Shown here: one piece after another, positions 8,721 to 17,422 of the stretch
Numbering within the stretch: position 1 is the first letter of the stretch
Layout: every line of letters starts with the position of its first letter
Assembly: GCA_964514105.1 (NCBI GenBank)
Contig: CAZEPJ010000049.1
Span: 1-34,727, forward strand
DNA from: CAZEPJ01 sp964514105
GTDB taxonomy: Bacteria > Desulfobacterota > Desulfocorpusculales > Desulfocorpusculum
Direction: 5' to 3'
DNA: 34,727 nt
The notes under the pieces: model-generated
Seen by the model: only the letters and a program-made list of their open reading frames with translations
Database searches by the model: none
Told to the model about the DNA's origin: nothing
Translations under genes and position numbers: made by a program

Positions 8721-8820
8721 NNNNNNNNNNNNNNNNNNNNNNNNNNNNNNNNNNNNNNNNNNNNNNNNNNNNNNNNNNNNNNNNNNNNNNNNNNNNNNNN
8801 NNNNNNNNNNNNNNNNNNNN
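8721..8820. other. Assembly gap (100 N)
   Basis: Exactly 100 undetermined bases, the conventional placeholder for a scaffold join of unknown length. It falls between gpmA and pfk. The true distance, and whether one or more genes lie here, cannot be read. Confidence 0.99.
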
Positions 8821-8844
8821 GGAGCCGCGCCCCCAGACCCGGTC

Positions 8845-10134
8845 CTATCTCAAATCCGCCGGCTGCCCGGTAGCGGCCAGCACGCTCCTCCACAGCGGCC
8901 CTTTGGGATCGACCTTCTTGCGGGCCGAGACAGCCGCGGGTATGGGGACGTGGGTGAAGGTGTGCTTCCAGTCGCCCACGACCATGTCCGTTCGCCCGCT
9001 CATGGCCGCGTGAACCGCGTTGTGCCCCAGGAGAAGGCAGAAAACCGCATCGTGGGCATTCGCCCGAACGCTTCTGATGACGTAGCTGGGATCAATGTAC
9101 TTCAGGTCGATACGGACGCCCAGTTCGCGGAAGTGGGATCGGATGCGGTCCCGGAGAAAGAGGCCGATATCCCCCTGGCGAATGTTGCCGGACGCATCCC
9201 GCTCCCCGGTCCGCCCCAGAAGCTCCTGGCCGGCCCCTTCGGCCACCACGATCACGGCATGCCCTCGAGCCTCCAACCTGGTCCGGAGAACCTCGAGAAG
9301 GGCCTGCAGGCCGAATGGAACCTCCGGGATCAGGCAGAAATTCACGTCGTTATCCGCCAAGGTCGTGAAGGCCGCGATGAACCCCGAATCGCGACCCATG
9401 AGCCGGACGAGTCCCACCCCGTTGCGGGCGCTCACGGCCTCCGTGTGTGCCGACTGAGTGGCCCGGGTCGCCTCGCTCACCGCTGTCTCGAAACCGAATG
9501 ACCTCTGGATGCAGGATATGTCGTTGTCGATGGTCTTGGGAACGCCCACCACCGCAATATCCAGTCCCCTCTTGCGGATCTCCTCGCTGAGGGCGTGGGC
9601 GCCCCTGAGCGTGCCGTCCCCGCCGATGGTGAACAACACGGAGATGCCCAACCGTTGCAGGGTATCCGTCATGTCCGACGGATCCTGAGGGCCCCGCGAG
9701 GAACCGAGCATGGTGCCGCCCATTCCATGGATTCGGTCCACTGCCGCGGGGGTCAGCTCCAGGGGGACGTGGCCGTACCCCCTCGCGAGCCCCTCATACC
9801 CGTATCGAAACCCGTAGATCGCCCGCACACCGTAGTGGTGGTGCAGGCTCAGGACTATGGCCCGGATCACGTCGTTGAGGCCGGGGCACAGGCCCCCGCA
9901 GGTGACGATGCCGCACCGAAGCGTTGCAGGGTCAAAGAATATCCTCTCCCTGGGGCCCGCCACCTCCAGTGCCGGGAGGGTCTTCCCCTGGACCACCTGC
10001 CGACGAATCTCGTCCAGGTCGGTCTGGTAGACAAGGCGCTCCGTGTCACCCACAAAGGCCCCATGCCGCATGGGAGACGGAATCCGGCACTCTCCCAACC
10101 TGGATATCGTGAAATCCAGATCTCCCTCTCCCAT
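8845..10134 (-). CDS. pfk: 6-phosphofructokinase, long plant/spirochaete-like type
   Basis: Phosphorylates fructose 6-phosphate to fructose 1,6-bisphosphate. At 429 aa it is longer than the 320-aa E. coli PfkA type and has an N-terminal extension (LDFTISRLGECRIPSP). The fold motifs are GIVTCGGLCPGLN (74-86), GGDGT (171-175), PKTIDND (199-205) and MGRDSGF (about 249). The residue after GGD is Gly, as in ATP-using enzymes. PKTIDND carries Lys, as in PPi enzymes. This Gly/Lys combination is known in ATP-dependent plant and trypanosomatid PFKs, so ATP is the likelier donor. A purine-rich Shine-Dalgarno precedes the ATG. The gene sits 264 bases after fba, behind a structured spacer. Confidence 0.92.
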   Translation of the reverse strand: MGEGDLDFTISRLGECRIPSPMRHGAFVGDTERLVYQTDLDEIRRQVVQGKTLPALEVAGPRERIFFDPATLRCGIVTCGGLCPGLNDVIRAIVLSLHHHYGVRAIYGFRYGYEGLARGYGHVPLELTPAAVDRIHGMGGTMLGSSRGPQDPSDMTDTLQRLGISVLFTIGGDGTLRGAHALSEEIRKRGLDIAVVGVPKTIDNDISCIQRSFGFETAVSEATRATQSAHTEAVSARNGVGLVRLMGRDSGFIAAFTTLADNDVNFCLIPEVPFGLQALLEVLRTRLEARGHAVIVVAEGAGQELLGRTGERDASGNIRQGDIGLFLRDRIRSHFRELGVRIDLKYIDPSYVIRSVRANAHDAVFCLLLGHNAVHAAMSGRTDMVVGDWKHTFTHVPIPAAVSARKKVDPKGPLWRSVLAATGQPADLR

Positions 10135-10264
10135 CGCCCCCCCCTACGCACGCTGTTTCACAAGTACGGCACGCGGCCCCAATGATACCTCCTCACCCCA
10201 GAGGCACGGGGTCCGCAACGGAGTCCTCTTCCTGCCCATCGGGAGGCCGCGACGGGCAACAAGC

Positions 10265-10327
10265 CCTGCCCCGCCTTCGGCGGAAGCAGGTCTTTCATTT
10301 GCCAGCTTCCCCCGGGCAATGAAAGAC
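10265..10327. repeat. Two adjacent hairpins in the fba-pfk spacer
   Basis: 10290-10327 pairs GTCTTTCATTTGCC with GGCAATGAAAGAC (one bulged base, 11-base loop). 10265-10290 pairs CCTGC and CCGCC with GGCGG and GCAGG around a TTC loop. They abut one another about 130-195 bases upstream of the pfk start. Neither is followed by a T-run on the minus strand, so they look like a processing, attenuation or REP-type structure rather than a plain terminator. Confidence 0.55.
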
Positions 10328-10398
10328 AGCGATCTTTTTCTCCGTGTCCTGAGTGTCCCTCTGTGTTGAATACTTGATCGTCAGTACGAAAAGCAATA

Positions 10399-11427
10399 CT
10401 AGGCCTGACAGAGGCTGGTCCCCACGCCCCGCAGTTCCCGCACCGCCTGTTTCACCCTCCCGGCCAGGGCGTCCTCGGCCCTGGCCAGATAGGCGCGCGG
10501 GTCATAGTTCTTCTTGTTCCCCACCTCCCCGTCCACCCTCAAGACCCCGTCGTAGTTCTTGAACATGTGATCGGCGATGGCCCGGGTGAAGGCGTACTGG
10601 GTGTCGGTATCGATGTTCATCTTGACGACACCGTAGTCCACTGCCTCGTGGATCTCTTCGAGGCGCGAACCGGACCCACCGTGGAACACCAGGTCGAACC
10701 GGGCCGCTTTTCCATATTCCCGCTCAACGGCCTCCTGGCATTCCTTGAGCACGGCCGGCCGCAGCTTCACCTGGCCGGGCTTGTACACGCCGTGGACGTT
10801 GCCGAACGTGGCGGCCAGCAGGTAGCGGCCTTTCTCCCCGGTTCCCAGCCGCCGGGCCACCTCCAGGGTGTCCTCCGGGGTCGTGTAGAGCTTCTCCGAC
10901 ATCTCCCCCTGGATGCCGTCCTCCTCCCCGCCCACGACGCCGGCCTCGATTTCCAGGATGAGCTGGCTCCTGCGGCACCGGTCCAGAAGCCCGGCCGCGA
11001 TTTCCAGGTTCTCTTTCAGGGGCAGGTCGCTTCCATCGAACATGTGGCTGTTGAAGAGATTGGGAAGACCCGCGGCTTGGCGCCTCTCCGTCTCCTGGAT
11101 CAGGGGGATCACGTACCTGTCCAGGACCTTGGCCTGGCAGTGATCGGTATGGAGGGCCACATAGATTGGATAGCGCTCCGCCACCCGGTGCACGTGCTCG
11201 GCGATGGAGACGGCCCCCAGGAACATGTCCTTCACCGAGTTCCCCGAGGCAAACGCGGCGCCTCCGGTGGAGACTTGTATGATCCCGTCGCTCTTGCTCT
11301 CCGCGAGGCCCCTCAGCACCCCGTTGGCGGTGGTGAGAGATGTTACGTTGATCGCCGGGTAGGCGAAGTGTCCCTCCCTCGCGCGATCGAGCATCCTGCA
11401 GTACGTCTCGTAGTCGGCCACTGGCAT
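10399..11427 (-). CDS. fba: Class II fructose-bisphosphate aldolase
   Basis: Cleaves fructose 1,6-bisphosphate to dihydroxyacetone phosphate and glyceraldehyde 3-phosphate using a divalent metal. It is 342 aa, close to the E. coli/yeast subtype. Landmarks: HTDHCQ (93-98, catalytic Asp and metal His), SHMFDGSDLPL, EIEAGVVGGEEDG, FGNVHGVY (metal His), FHGGSGS (metal His plus phosphate loop) and KMNIDTDTQYAF. MPVADYETY with GAGGAG just upstream is the chosen start. A longer in-frame ATG would run into the preceding gene. It begins only 38 bases after the outer-membrane efflux gene, so it may be reached by read-through from the efflux operon. Confidence 0.96.
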   Translation of the reverse strand: MPVADYETYCRMLDRAREGHFAYPAINVTSLTTANGVLRGLAESKSDGIIQVSTGGAAFASGNSVKDMFLGAVSIAEHVHRVAERYPIYVALHTDHCQAKVLDRYVIPLIQETERRQAAGLPNLFNSHMFDGSDLPLKENLEIAAGLLDRCRRSQLILEIEAGVVGGEEDGIQGEMSEKLYTTPEDTLEVARRLGTGEKGRYLLAATFGNVHGVYKPGQVKLRPAVLKECQEAVEREYGKAARFDLVFHGGSGSRLEEIHEAVDYGVVKMNIDTDTQYAFTRAIADHMFKNYDGVLRVDGEVGNKKNYDPRAYLARAEDALAGRVKQAVRELRGVGTSLCQA

Positions 11428-11465
11428 GATGTCTCCTCTCACCTCATCAGAAGATCGCAAAGGAC

Positions 11466-12875
11466 TCAGGAGGCGCTCCCCGTCATCCCCTCTGCCTGTA
11501 CCACCCATCCACCTCCCATGGCCTTGTACAGGTTGACCAGCGCTTGGAAAAGGACGGCCTGGGTCCGGGTGTATTCGATCTCTGCGTTGAAGAGGCTTCG
11601 CTCAGCATCCAGCACCTCGATAAAGCTCACATACCCCTCATCGTAGCGCAGCCGCGCCATCCTCACATACTCCCGCAGCGATGCCACCTGCTGCCCGAGG
11701 GCCCTCAACTGGTCTGCGGTGTGGATCCTGTCCGCCAGGGAGTCCTCCACCTCCCGAAACGCAGTCTGGATCACCTGCTGGTATCGAACCAGGGTCTGCT
11801 GCTGCACCGCCTCCGCGGCCTTGACCTGTCCCTTGATGGCCCCGGCCGTGAAGATGGGCCCCAGGATGGAGCCGGCAAAGCTCCAGATCTTGGCGGGACC
11901 CGCGAACAGGTGATTGAGGTCCGAGCTGGCCACGCCCAGCATACCGGTCAGGGAGATGGTGGGGTAGTACGCAGCCTTGGCCACGCCGATCCGGGCGTTG
12001 GCCGCCACGAGGTCCTCCTCAGCCTGGCGAATGTCCGGCCGCCGGGCCAGGAGATCCGACGGTAGGCCCGCGGGCACCGCCGGCGATCTCAGCTCATCGA
12101 TGCTGCGGCCTCGGGGGATGGGCCCCGGGTTTCGGCCCAGGAGCACGCTGATGGCGTGCTCCTGAAGGGCGATGGTCTTCTGGATCTGGGGTATGGCGGC
12201 CAGGGCCAATTCGTACTCCGACTTGACCTGATTCAGCTCCAAGGCGGAGACCACCCCGCCATGGAAGCGAAGCTGAAAGATCCGGTATGACTCCTTGCGG
12301 CTCTCGGCCGTCTGCTTGGCGATCTCCAGCTGCTTGTCCAGATTCCGCAGGTTTACGTAAGCGTTGGCCACCGCCGAGACCAGGCTCAGGATCACCGTGC
12401 GGCGCCCCTCCTCGGTGCTGAGGAGATCGGCGCGTGCGGCCTCGGTGGCCCGTCGGATCTTCCCCCACACGTCAATCTCCCATGTGGCGTTGAGGAAGAT
12501 CTGGTAGAAATCGTGGGTGGGGTTCATCGCCGGCGCGGGACCCCGACGCGTGAAGCGCTCCGCGGCGCCGCTGGCGCCGTAGCCGATCTGCGGGTAGAGA
12601 CCCGCCCGTGTGCTCATGTATTGGCCCGCGAACTCCTCGATGCGGCCCGCCGCGATCTTCACGTCCTTGTTCTCCTCCAAGGCCGTGCGGATCAGGTCGT
12701 TGAGCACCGGGTCGTTGAACTGCTCCCACCAAGCCGTGTTGGCCAGGTCCCTGGCCTCCCTGTCCTCGAACCGCCACGACTGGGGCGACTCCACTGCAGG
12801 CCTCTTGTAATTGGGGCCGACCATGCAACCGGCCAACGCCCACATGAGGACCGAAACGAGCGCCACTTCACGCAT
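11466..12875 (-). CDS. Outer-membrane efflux lipoprotein (OprM/NodT family)
   Basis: Outer-membrane channel of a tripartite RND pump. The 469-aa precursor has a lipoprotein signal ending LAGC (C17), followed by the family hallmark VGPNYKRP. Two outer-membrane efflux repeats follow, with the typical alpha-helical segments (AYVNLRNLDKQLEIAKQT; RRPDIRQAEEDLVAANARIG, where the RPDIRQAE motif is diagnostic). The start ATG overlaps the end of the RND pump gene by eight bases and has GGGGAGGGG upstream, so the two are translationally coupled. The substrate cannot be read from this protein. Confidence 0.95.
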   Translation of the reverse strand: MREVALVSVLMWALAGCMVGPNYKRPAVESPQSWRFEDREARDLANTAWWEQFNDPVLNDLIRTALEENKDVKIAAGRIEEFAGQYMSTRAGLYPQIGYGASGAAERFTRRGPAPAMNPTHDFYQIFLNATWEIDVWGKIRRATEAARADLLSTEEGRRTVILSLVSAVANAYVNLRNLDKQLEIAKQTAESRKESYRIFQLRFHGGVVSALELNQVKSEYELALAAIPQIQKTIALQEHAISVLLGRNPGPIPRGRSIDELRSPAVPAGLPSDLLARRPDIRQAEEDLVAANARIGVAKAAYYPTISLTGMLGVASSDLNHLFAGPAKIWSFAGSILGPIFTAGAIKGQVKAAEAVQQQTLVRYQQVIQTAFREVEDSLADRIHTADQLRALGQQVASLREYVRMARLRYDEGYVSFIEVLDAERSLFNAEIEYTRTQAVLFQALVNLYKAMGGGWVVQAEGMTGSAS

Positions 12876-15800
12876 GGTGCCCCTCCCCTTTGTCATCCCC
12901 GCCGGCCGAAGCGGGGCCTTGCCCGGGCCGTTTCCCGCCATGGGCGTCCCCCTTTTTCCCGTGAGAGAGCTTCTCGACGACGTAAAACGTCACCGGGATG
13001 ATGAAGATAGCGATGAAGGACGCGGCCAGCATCCCTCCGATCACCGCGTACCCCATCACCTGTCTGGCGATGGCCCCCGAGCCCGAGGCCAGGGCCAGCG
13101 GCACGCAGCCCAGAATGAACGCGAACGACGTCATGAGGATGGGCCTCAGGCGCAACCGCGCCCCCTCCAAGGCCGCATCCACGATGTCCCTTCCCTTCTC
13201 ATACTCCACCTTGGCGAACTCCACGATCAGAATGGCGTTCTTGGCTGAAAGGCCGATGAGCATGATGAGCCCGATCTGGGCGTACAGGTTGAACTCCAGG
13301 CGCCCCAGGAGGATGGCCGCGAAGGCCCCGCACACCGCGATGGGCGTCCCCAGGAGCACGCTGAAGGGCAGGGACCAGCTCTCGTACTGGGCCGCCAGGA
13401 TCAGAAACACGAAGAGAAGCGACAACCCGAAGATGACGGAGATCGACACCCCCTCGCTCGCCTTCTTCTCCTGGTACGACATGGCCAGGTAATCGAAGCC
13501 CATCTCCCGGGGCATGGTCGCCGCGAAGACCTCCTCCAAGGCCTTCATGGCCTGGGACGAACTGATCCCCGGGGCCGACGCGGCATTGATCTGAGCGCCC
13601 CGATACAGGTTGTAGCGCATGGTGAACTCAGGACCGGCCCGCTGCTCGAGTCGGGTGAGCGTGGCGAGGGGCACGGATTGCCCCGCGGCGTTTCGCACGT
13701 GGAACTGCCCCAGCTGTTCGGCCTGGGTTCGATACTCCCCCTCCGCCTGGACATAGACCTGCCACTGGCGGCCGAATCGGTTGAAATAGTTGACGAAGTA
13801 GCCGCCCATGAAGGTCTGAAGGCACTGGTACACGTCGGAGAGATCCACCCCCTGTTTCAACACCTTGTCCCGCTCCACCTCCACGAAGATCTGGGGCACG
13901 GTGGGGAGGAAGGTGGTGGTCACCCGGGCGAGTTCCGGGCGCTTTCTGGCCTCGGCCAGGAACTTCTGGGTGTTCTCCCACAGAAAGGCGATGTCCTTCC
14001 CGGCACGATCCTCCAGCACCATGGTGACGCCCCCAGCCGTGCCGATGCCGGGAATGGCCGGCGGCGAAAAGGCGAAGGCCACCCCCTGGGGCAGCCGGGC
14101 CAGTTCGCGATTGATGTGGGCCATGATGGCCTCGTACTTCTCCTCGGGCGCCTTCCTGTGGTGCCACGGCTTGAGGGTCACGAAGAAGAAGCCGCTGTAC
14201 GTATTGGTGACGCCGCTCAACATGCTGTAACCCGCCACGGTGGTGACGTACTCGACGCCCGGCGTCTTCATCAGGACCTTCTCGATCTCCTTGCAGGCAT
14301 TGTCCGTGCGCTGGAGGGACGAGGCGTCCGGGAGCTGGACGCCCGCGAACATGTAGCCCTGGTCCTCCTCGGGCAGGAAGCCACCCGGAAGCCTCCCGCC
14401 CAACAGTCCTGTGGCCGCGGTAACGAGCACCAGGAACAGCAGGCTCATGACCACCTTTCGAATGGCCGCGCCGCACATGCCCACGTAACCATTGGTGGCC
14501 CGGCCGAAAATGTTGTTGAACCCGCGGTAGAAAACGCCCAGCGGTCCCCTGGCCGGTTTCTTGTGCTTGAGGATCAGGGAGGAAAGCGCCGGGCTCAGGG
14601 TGAGGGCATTGAAGGCCGAGATGAGGACCGATATGGCGATGGTCACGGCGAACTGCTGGTAGAGCCTTCCCGTGATCCCCGGGATGAAGATCGTGGGGAG
14701 GAAGACGGCGGAGAGGACCAGGGCGATGGCCACGACCGGGCCCGAGACCTCGTCCATGGCCTTGGCCGTCGCCTCCTTGGGCGACAGTCCATGCTCGATG
14801 TGGTGCTCCACGGCCTCCACCACCACAATGGCGTCGTCCACCACCAGCCCAATGGCCAGCACGAGACCCATGAGGGCGATGGTGTTGATGGAGAAACCCA
14901 AAAGCGGGAAGAACGCGAAGGTCCCGATGAGGGAGACCGGCACGGCCAGCGCCGGGATGAGCGTGGCCCTGAAACCCTGGAGGAACACGAAGACCACGAT
15001 GATGACCAGCACCAACGCCTCGAAAAGCGTGTGCAGGATCTCCTTGATCCCCTCGCGAACGGCCTGGGTGGTGTCCAGGGAGATCACGTACTCCAGATCC
15101 TCGGGAAAGGCCTGTTTCGCCGTCTCCATGAGCTTCTTGACGCCGTCCACTGCCGCGATGGCGTTGGTCCCCGGGAGCTGGTAGATGGCGAGCACAGCAG
15201 AGGGCTTCCCGTTGAGGCGGCCCATCATGGAATACGTCTGGGCGCCGAGCTCCACCCGGCCCACATCCCTCACTCGCACGAAGGATCCGTCCGGGTTGGC
15301 CCGAACCACGATCTGCTCGAACTCCTCGGGGGTCTCGAGCCGCCCCTGAGCCTTGATGGCGTAAGTGAACTCCTGGCCCGCGGGGGCGGGCTCGGCCCCC
15401 ACCTGGCCCGCGGGGTTGACCGTGTTCTGCGTCTGGATGGCGCTCACGATCTCCGGGACGGTGATGTTGAGTTTGGACAGGTGGTCCGGCTCCACCCAGA
15501 TGCGCATGGCGTACTGGCCCGCGCCGAAAACCGTGACGCTGGCGATTCCCGGCACGCGGGTGACCTGGTCATTCAAATTGATGTACGCGTAGTTGGCCAG
15601 GAAGATGGCATCGTAGGTCCCTTTGGGCGAATACAGCGACACCAACATCAGGGGGGACGCCGTGGACTTCTTCACCGTGACCCCGTAGTTGGTCACATCC
15701 CTGGGCAGTTTGGCCGCGGCCTGGCTCTGGCGCATCTGGGCGAGCACCTGATCGATGTTCGGGTCCGTCTTGACATCGAAGTTGACGTACAGCTTCAGCT

Positions 15801-16059
15801 CGCCGTTGTTGGCGTTGAGCGAGTACATGTAGTTCATGTTGTCGACGCCGCTCATCTCCTGTTCGATGGGGGTCGCGACCGACTGTTCCACGGTCTGCGC
15901 GTCGGCGCCCACGTATGTGGTATTGATGACTATCTCGGGAGGAACGATGTTGGGGTACTGGGCCACGGGCAGGCCGAGCATGGCCACCACGCCTACGATG
16001 ACCATGATGATGGAGATGACGATCGCCACGATGGGCCGGTTGATGAAGAACTTAGCCAT
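12868..16059 (-). CDS. RND multidrug efflux transporter (AcrB/HAE1 family)
   Basis: Proton-driven inner-membrane pump of 1063 aa, the family length. It has an N-terminal helix after FFINRPIVAI, a large periplasmic loop, TM4 with the proton-relay pair in GLVVDDAIVVVEAVEHH (near residue 405), a second half beginning around 540, and the TM10 lysine in LIGLSAKNAILIVEFAK. An ATG three codons upstream is directly abutted by AAGGAG. The ATG at 16059 has proper spacing and gives MAKFFINRP, so it is chosen. It lies 170 bases after the adaptor gene and overlaps the outer-membrane gene. Members export hydrophobic drugs, dyes or bile-like compounds. The actual substrate is unknown. Confidence 0.96.
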   Translation of the reverse strand: MAKFFINRPIVAIVISIIMVIVGVVAMLGLPVAQYPNIVPPEIVINTTYVGADAQTVEQSVATPIEQEMSGVDNMNYMYSLNANNGELKLYVNFDVKTDPNIDQVLAQMRQSQAAAKLPRDVTNYGVTVKKSTASPLMLVSLYSPKGTYDAIFLANYAYINLNDQVTRVPGIASVTVFGAGQYAMRIWVEPDHLSKLNITVPEIVSAIQTQNTVNPAGQVGAEPAPAGQEFTYAIKAQGRLETPEEFEQIVVRANPDGSFVRVRDVGRVELGAQTYSMMGRLNGKPSAVLAIYQLPGTNAIAAVDGVKKLMETAKQAFPEDLEYVISLDTTQAVREGIKEILHTLFEALVLVIIVVFVFLQGFRATLIPALAVPVSLIGTFAFFPLLGFSINTIALMGLVLAIGLVVDDAIVVVEAVEHHIEHGLSPKEATAKAMDEVSGPVVAIALVLSAVFLPTIFIPGITGRLYQQFAVTIAISVLISAFNALTLSPALSSLILKHKKPARGPLGVFYRGFNNIFGRATNGYVGMCGAAIRKVVMSLLFLVLVTAATGLLGGRLPGGFLPEEDQGYMFAGVQLPDASSLQRTDNACKEIEKVLMKTPGVEYVTTVAGYSMLSGVTNTYSGFFFVTLKPWHHRKAPEEKYEAIMAHINRELARLPQGVAFAFSPPAIPGIGTAGGVTMVLEDRAGKDIAFLWENTQKFLAEARKRPELARVTTTFLPTVPQIFVEVERDKVLKQGVDLSDVYQCLQTFMGGYFVNYFNRFGRQWQVYVQAEGEYRTQAEQLGQFHVRNAAGQSVPLATLTRLEQRAGPEFTMRYNLYRGAQINAASAPGISSSQAMKALEEVFAATMPREMGFDYLAMSYQEKKASEGVSISVIFGLSLLFVFLILAAQYESWSLPFSVLLGTPIAVCGAFAAILLGRLEFNLYAQIGLIMLIGLSAKNAILIVEFAKVEYEKGRDIVDAALEGARLRLRPILMTSFAFILGCVPLALASGSGAIARQVMGYAVIGGMLAASFIAIFIIPVTFYVVEKLSHGKKGDAHGGKRPGQGPASAGGDDKGEGHHA

Positions 16060-16229
16060 GTTGGTCATCTCCTTCTGTCAGGAGTCGTCTCGGCCTGAAC
16101 CCCAGGCGAATATCGAATGTCGAACAAGGGCTGCCCAATCACCAGCGTCTCTCCTCCCATGCCCTCTGTTCTCTTTCGACATCCCGCGGGCCGGCGTTTC
16201 ATACTTCGAATTCCCTTCTATTCCATTGT
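16060..16229. other. Adaptor-pump spacer with dispersed repeat
   Basis: A 170-base spacer with no gene. It holds a CGAATATCGAA..CGAACAAGGG repeat unit (16106-16130) also found at 24820-24844, plus an opposite-orientation stretch with TTCGACAT and ACTTCGAATTCC (about 16174-16216). Confidence 0.5.
16106..16130 (+). repeat. CGAATATCGAA/CGAACAAGGG repeat, copy 1
   Basis: This 25-base block differs from the copy at 24820-24844 at only two positions. Both are intergenic. Confidence 0.7.
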
Positions 16230-17399
16230 CTACTTCTTGCCCGGCGACACGGGTTTGGGGCTCACCACCATGCCGTCTTTCACCTTCTGCACGCCCTCCG
16301 CCACCACCCGCTCGCCGGCCTTGAGACCCTCCCGGATGATCCACAGGGATTCGACCCGGTCCCCTACCTTGACGGGGCGCAACTCCACCTTGTTGTCCGG
16401 CCCCACGACCGCCACCTGGTACCGGCCCTGCAATTCGGTGACTGCCCTCTGGGGCACCAGCAGGGCGCCACCCGACTTGGTGACGGCCCTGACCTTGGCA
16501 TATTGTCCCGGTCGCAGGACGTTGCCCGGGTTGGGGAAGAGCGTGGCCACCCGGATGGTGCCTGTCTTCACGTCCACCTGCCGATCGGCGAATCCAAATG
16601 TCCCCCTGTGGGGGTAAAGCGCGCCGTCTGCCAAGAACAGCTGGAGTTCAGCCGACGGTTCTTTCCCTGCGTCTTTGTCCTGGGCGCGCTGCATGTATTC
16701 CTGCTCGCTCACAGCCACATACACGCGAATGGGGTCCAGCGCGGAGACGGTAGTCAGCTCCGGACTCCCCGGCGTCCCCACCAGGTCCCCGATCTGCGCA
16801 TTGGCGATGCCCGCGATACCGTCGATCGGAGACATGATCTTGGTGAATCCCAATTCCAACTGCGCCCTCTCCACCGAGGCCTTGGCCGACAACACATCCG
16901 CCCGGGTGGACTGCTCCATCCCGATCGAGTCGTCCAGGTCCTTCTGGCTGATGGCGTTCTGAGCCGCCAGGGGCCGGATCCGGTCGAGGGCGGCCTTGGC
17001 TGTTCTCCAGCGGGCCTCCTTTTGAGCGAGCTGCCCCTTGGTCTGGTCCAGCACGGCCTTGAATGGCCTGGGGTCTATCTCGAACAGGACCTGGTCCTTC
17101 TTCACGAACTCCCCGTTCTGGTAGTTCTGTTTGATCAGATAGCCCTGGACCTGTGCCCGTATGGTGGCATTCACCGTTCCGTCCGTGGTCGCCACCCATT
17201 CCGCATACACCGGGATGTCCCGCTGGGTCACCTCGACCACCACCACCTCCGCGGGCGGCTGGGACTCCGCCGGGGCAGGCTTCTTCTCCTCGGCAGCCCC
17301 GGCCGTCCAAACCGCGGTCAGCGACAGCAGGGCCGCGGCGATGGTGGCCCGCCACCCCTTGCACTTCGTCCGGCCGTTCTCTGGATGTCTTGTCGTCAT
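16230..17399 (-). CDS. RND periplasmic adaptor subunit (AcrA family)
   Basis: Membrane fusion protein linking the pump to the outer-membrane channel. The 389-aa precursor has a basic N-region (MTTRHPENGRTKCKGWR) and a hydrophobic signal ending about WTAGAAEE. No lipobox cysteine is seen, so it is probably a cleaved periplasmic protein rather than a lipoprotein. The lipoyl domain halves flank a helical hairpin. GYLIKQNYQNGEFVKKDQ and LFEIDPRPF are typical of AcrA, as are the later beta-barrel VYVAVSEQEYM and RPGQYAKVRAV. The ATG at 17399 follows GGAGAGGAAG. The gene starts 23 bases after the solute-binding protein gene. Confidence 0.95.
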   Translation of the reverse strand: MTTRHPENGRTKCKGWRATIAAALLSLTAVWTAGAAEEKKPAPAESQPPAEVVVVEVTQRDIPVYAEWVATTDGTVNATIRAQVQGYLIKQNYQNGEFVKKDQVLFEIDPRPFKAVLDQTKGQLAQKEARWRTAKAALDRIRPLAAQNAISQKDLDDSIGMEQSTRADVLSAKASVERAQLELGFTKIMSPIDGIAGIANAQIGDLVGTPGSPELTTVSALDPIRVYVAVSEQEYMQRAQDKDAGKEPSAELQLFLADGALYPHRGTFGFADRQVDVKTGTIRVATLFPNPGNVLRPGQYAKVRAVTKSGGALLVPQRAVTELQGRYQVAVVGPDNKVELRPVKVGDRVESLWIIREGLKAGERVVAEGVQKVKDGMVVSPKPVSPGKK

Positions 17400-17422
17400 G
17401 GTCTTCCTCTCCCCTCCTCCGT

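Noticed and set aside
11428..11465. A separate promoter for fba in the gap after the efflux operon
   Set aside because: Only 38 bases are available and mostly form the ribosome binding site. No -35/-10 or -24/-12 pair is visible, though a promoter inside the upstream gene cannot be excluded.
13678..16098. An 806-codon open frame on the plus strand across the RND pump gene
   Set aside because: It is antisense to an unmistakable AcrB-type gene. Its product is rich in His, Asp, Gly and Arg without domain pattern. Such frames arise in GC-rich genes when the opposite strand lacks stops.
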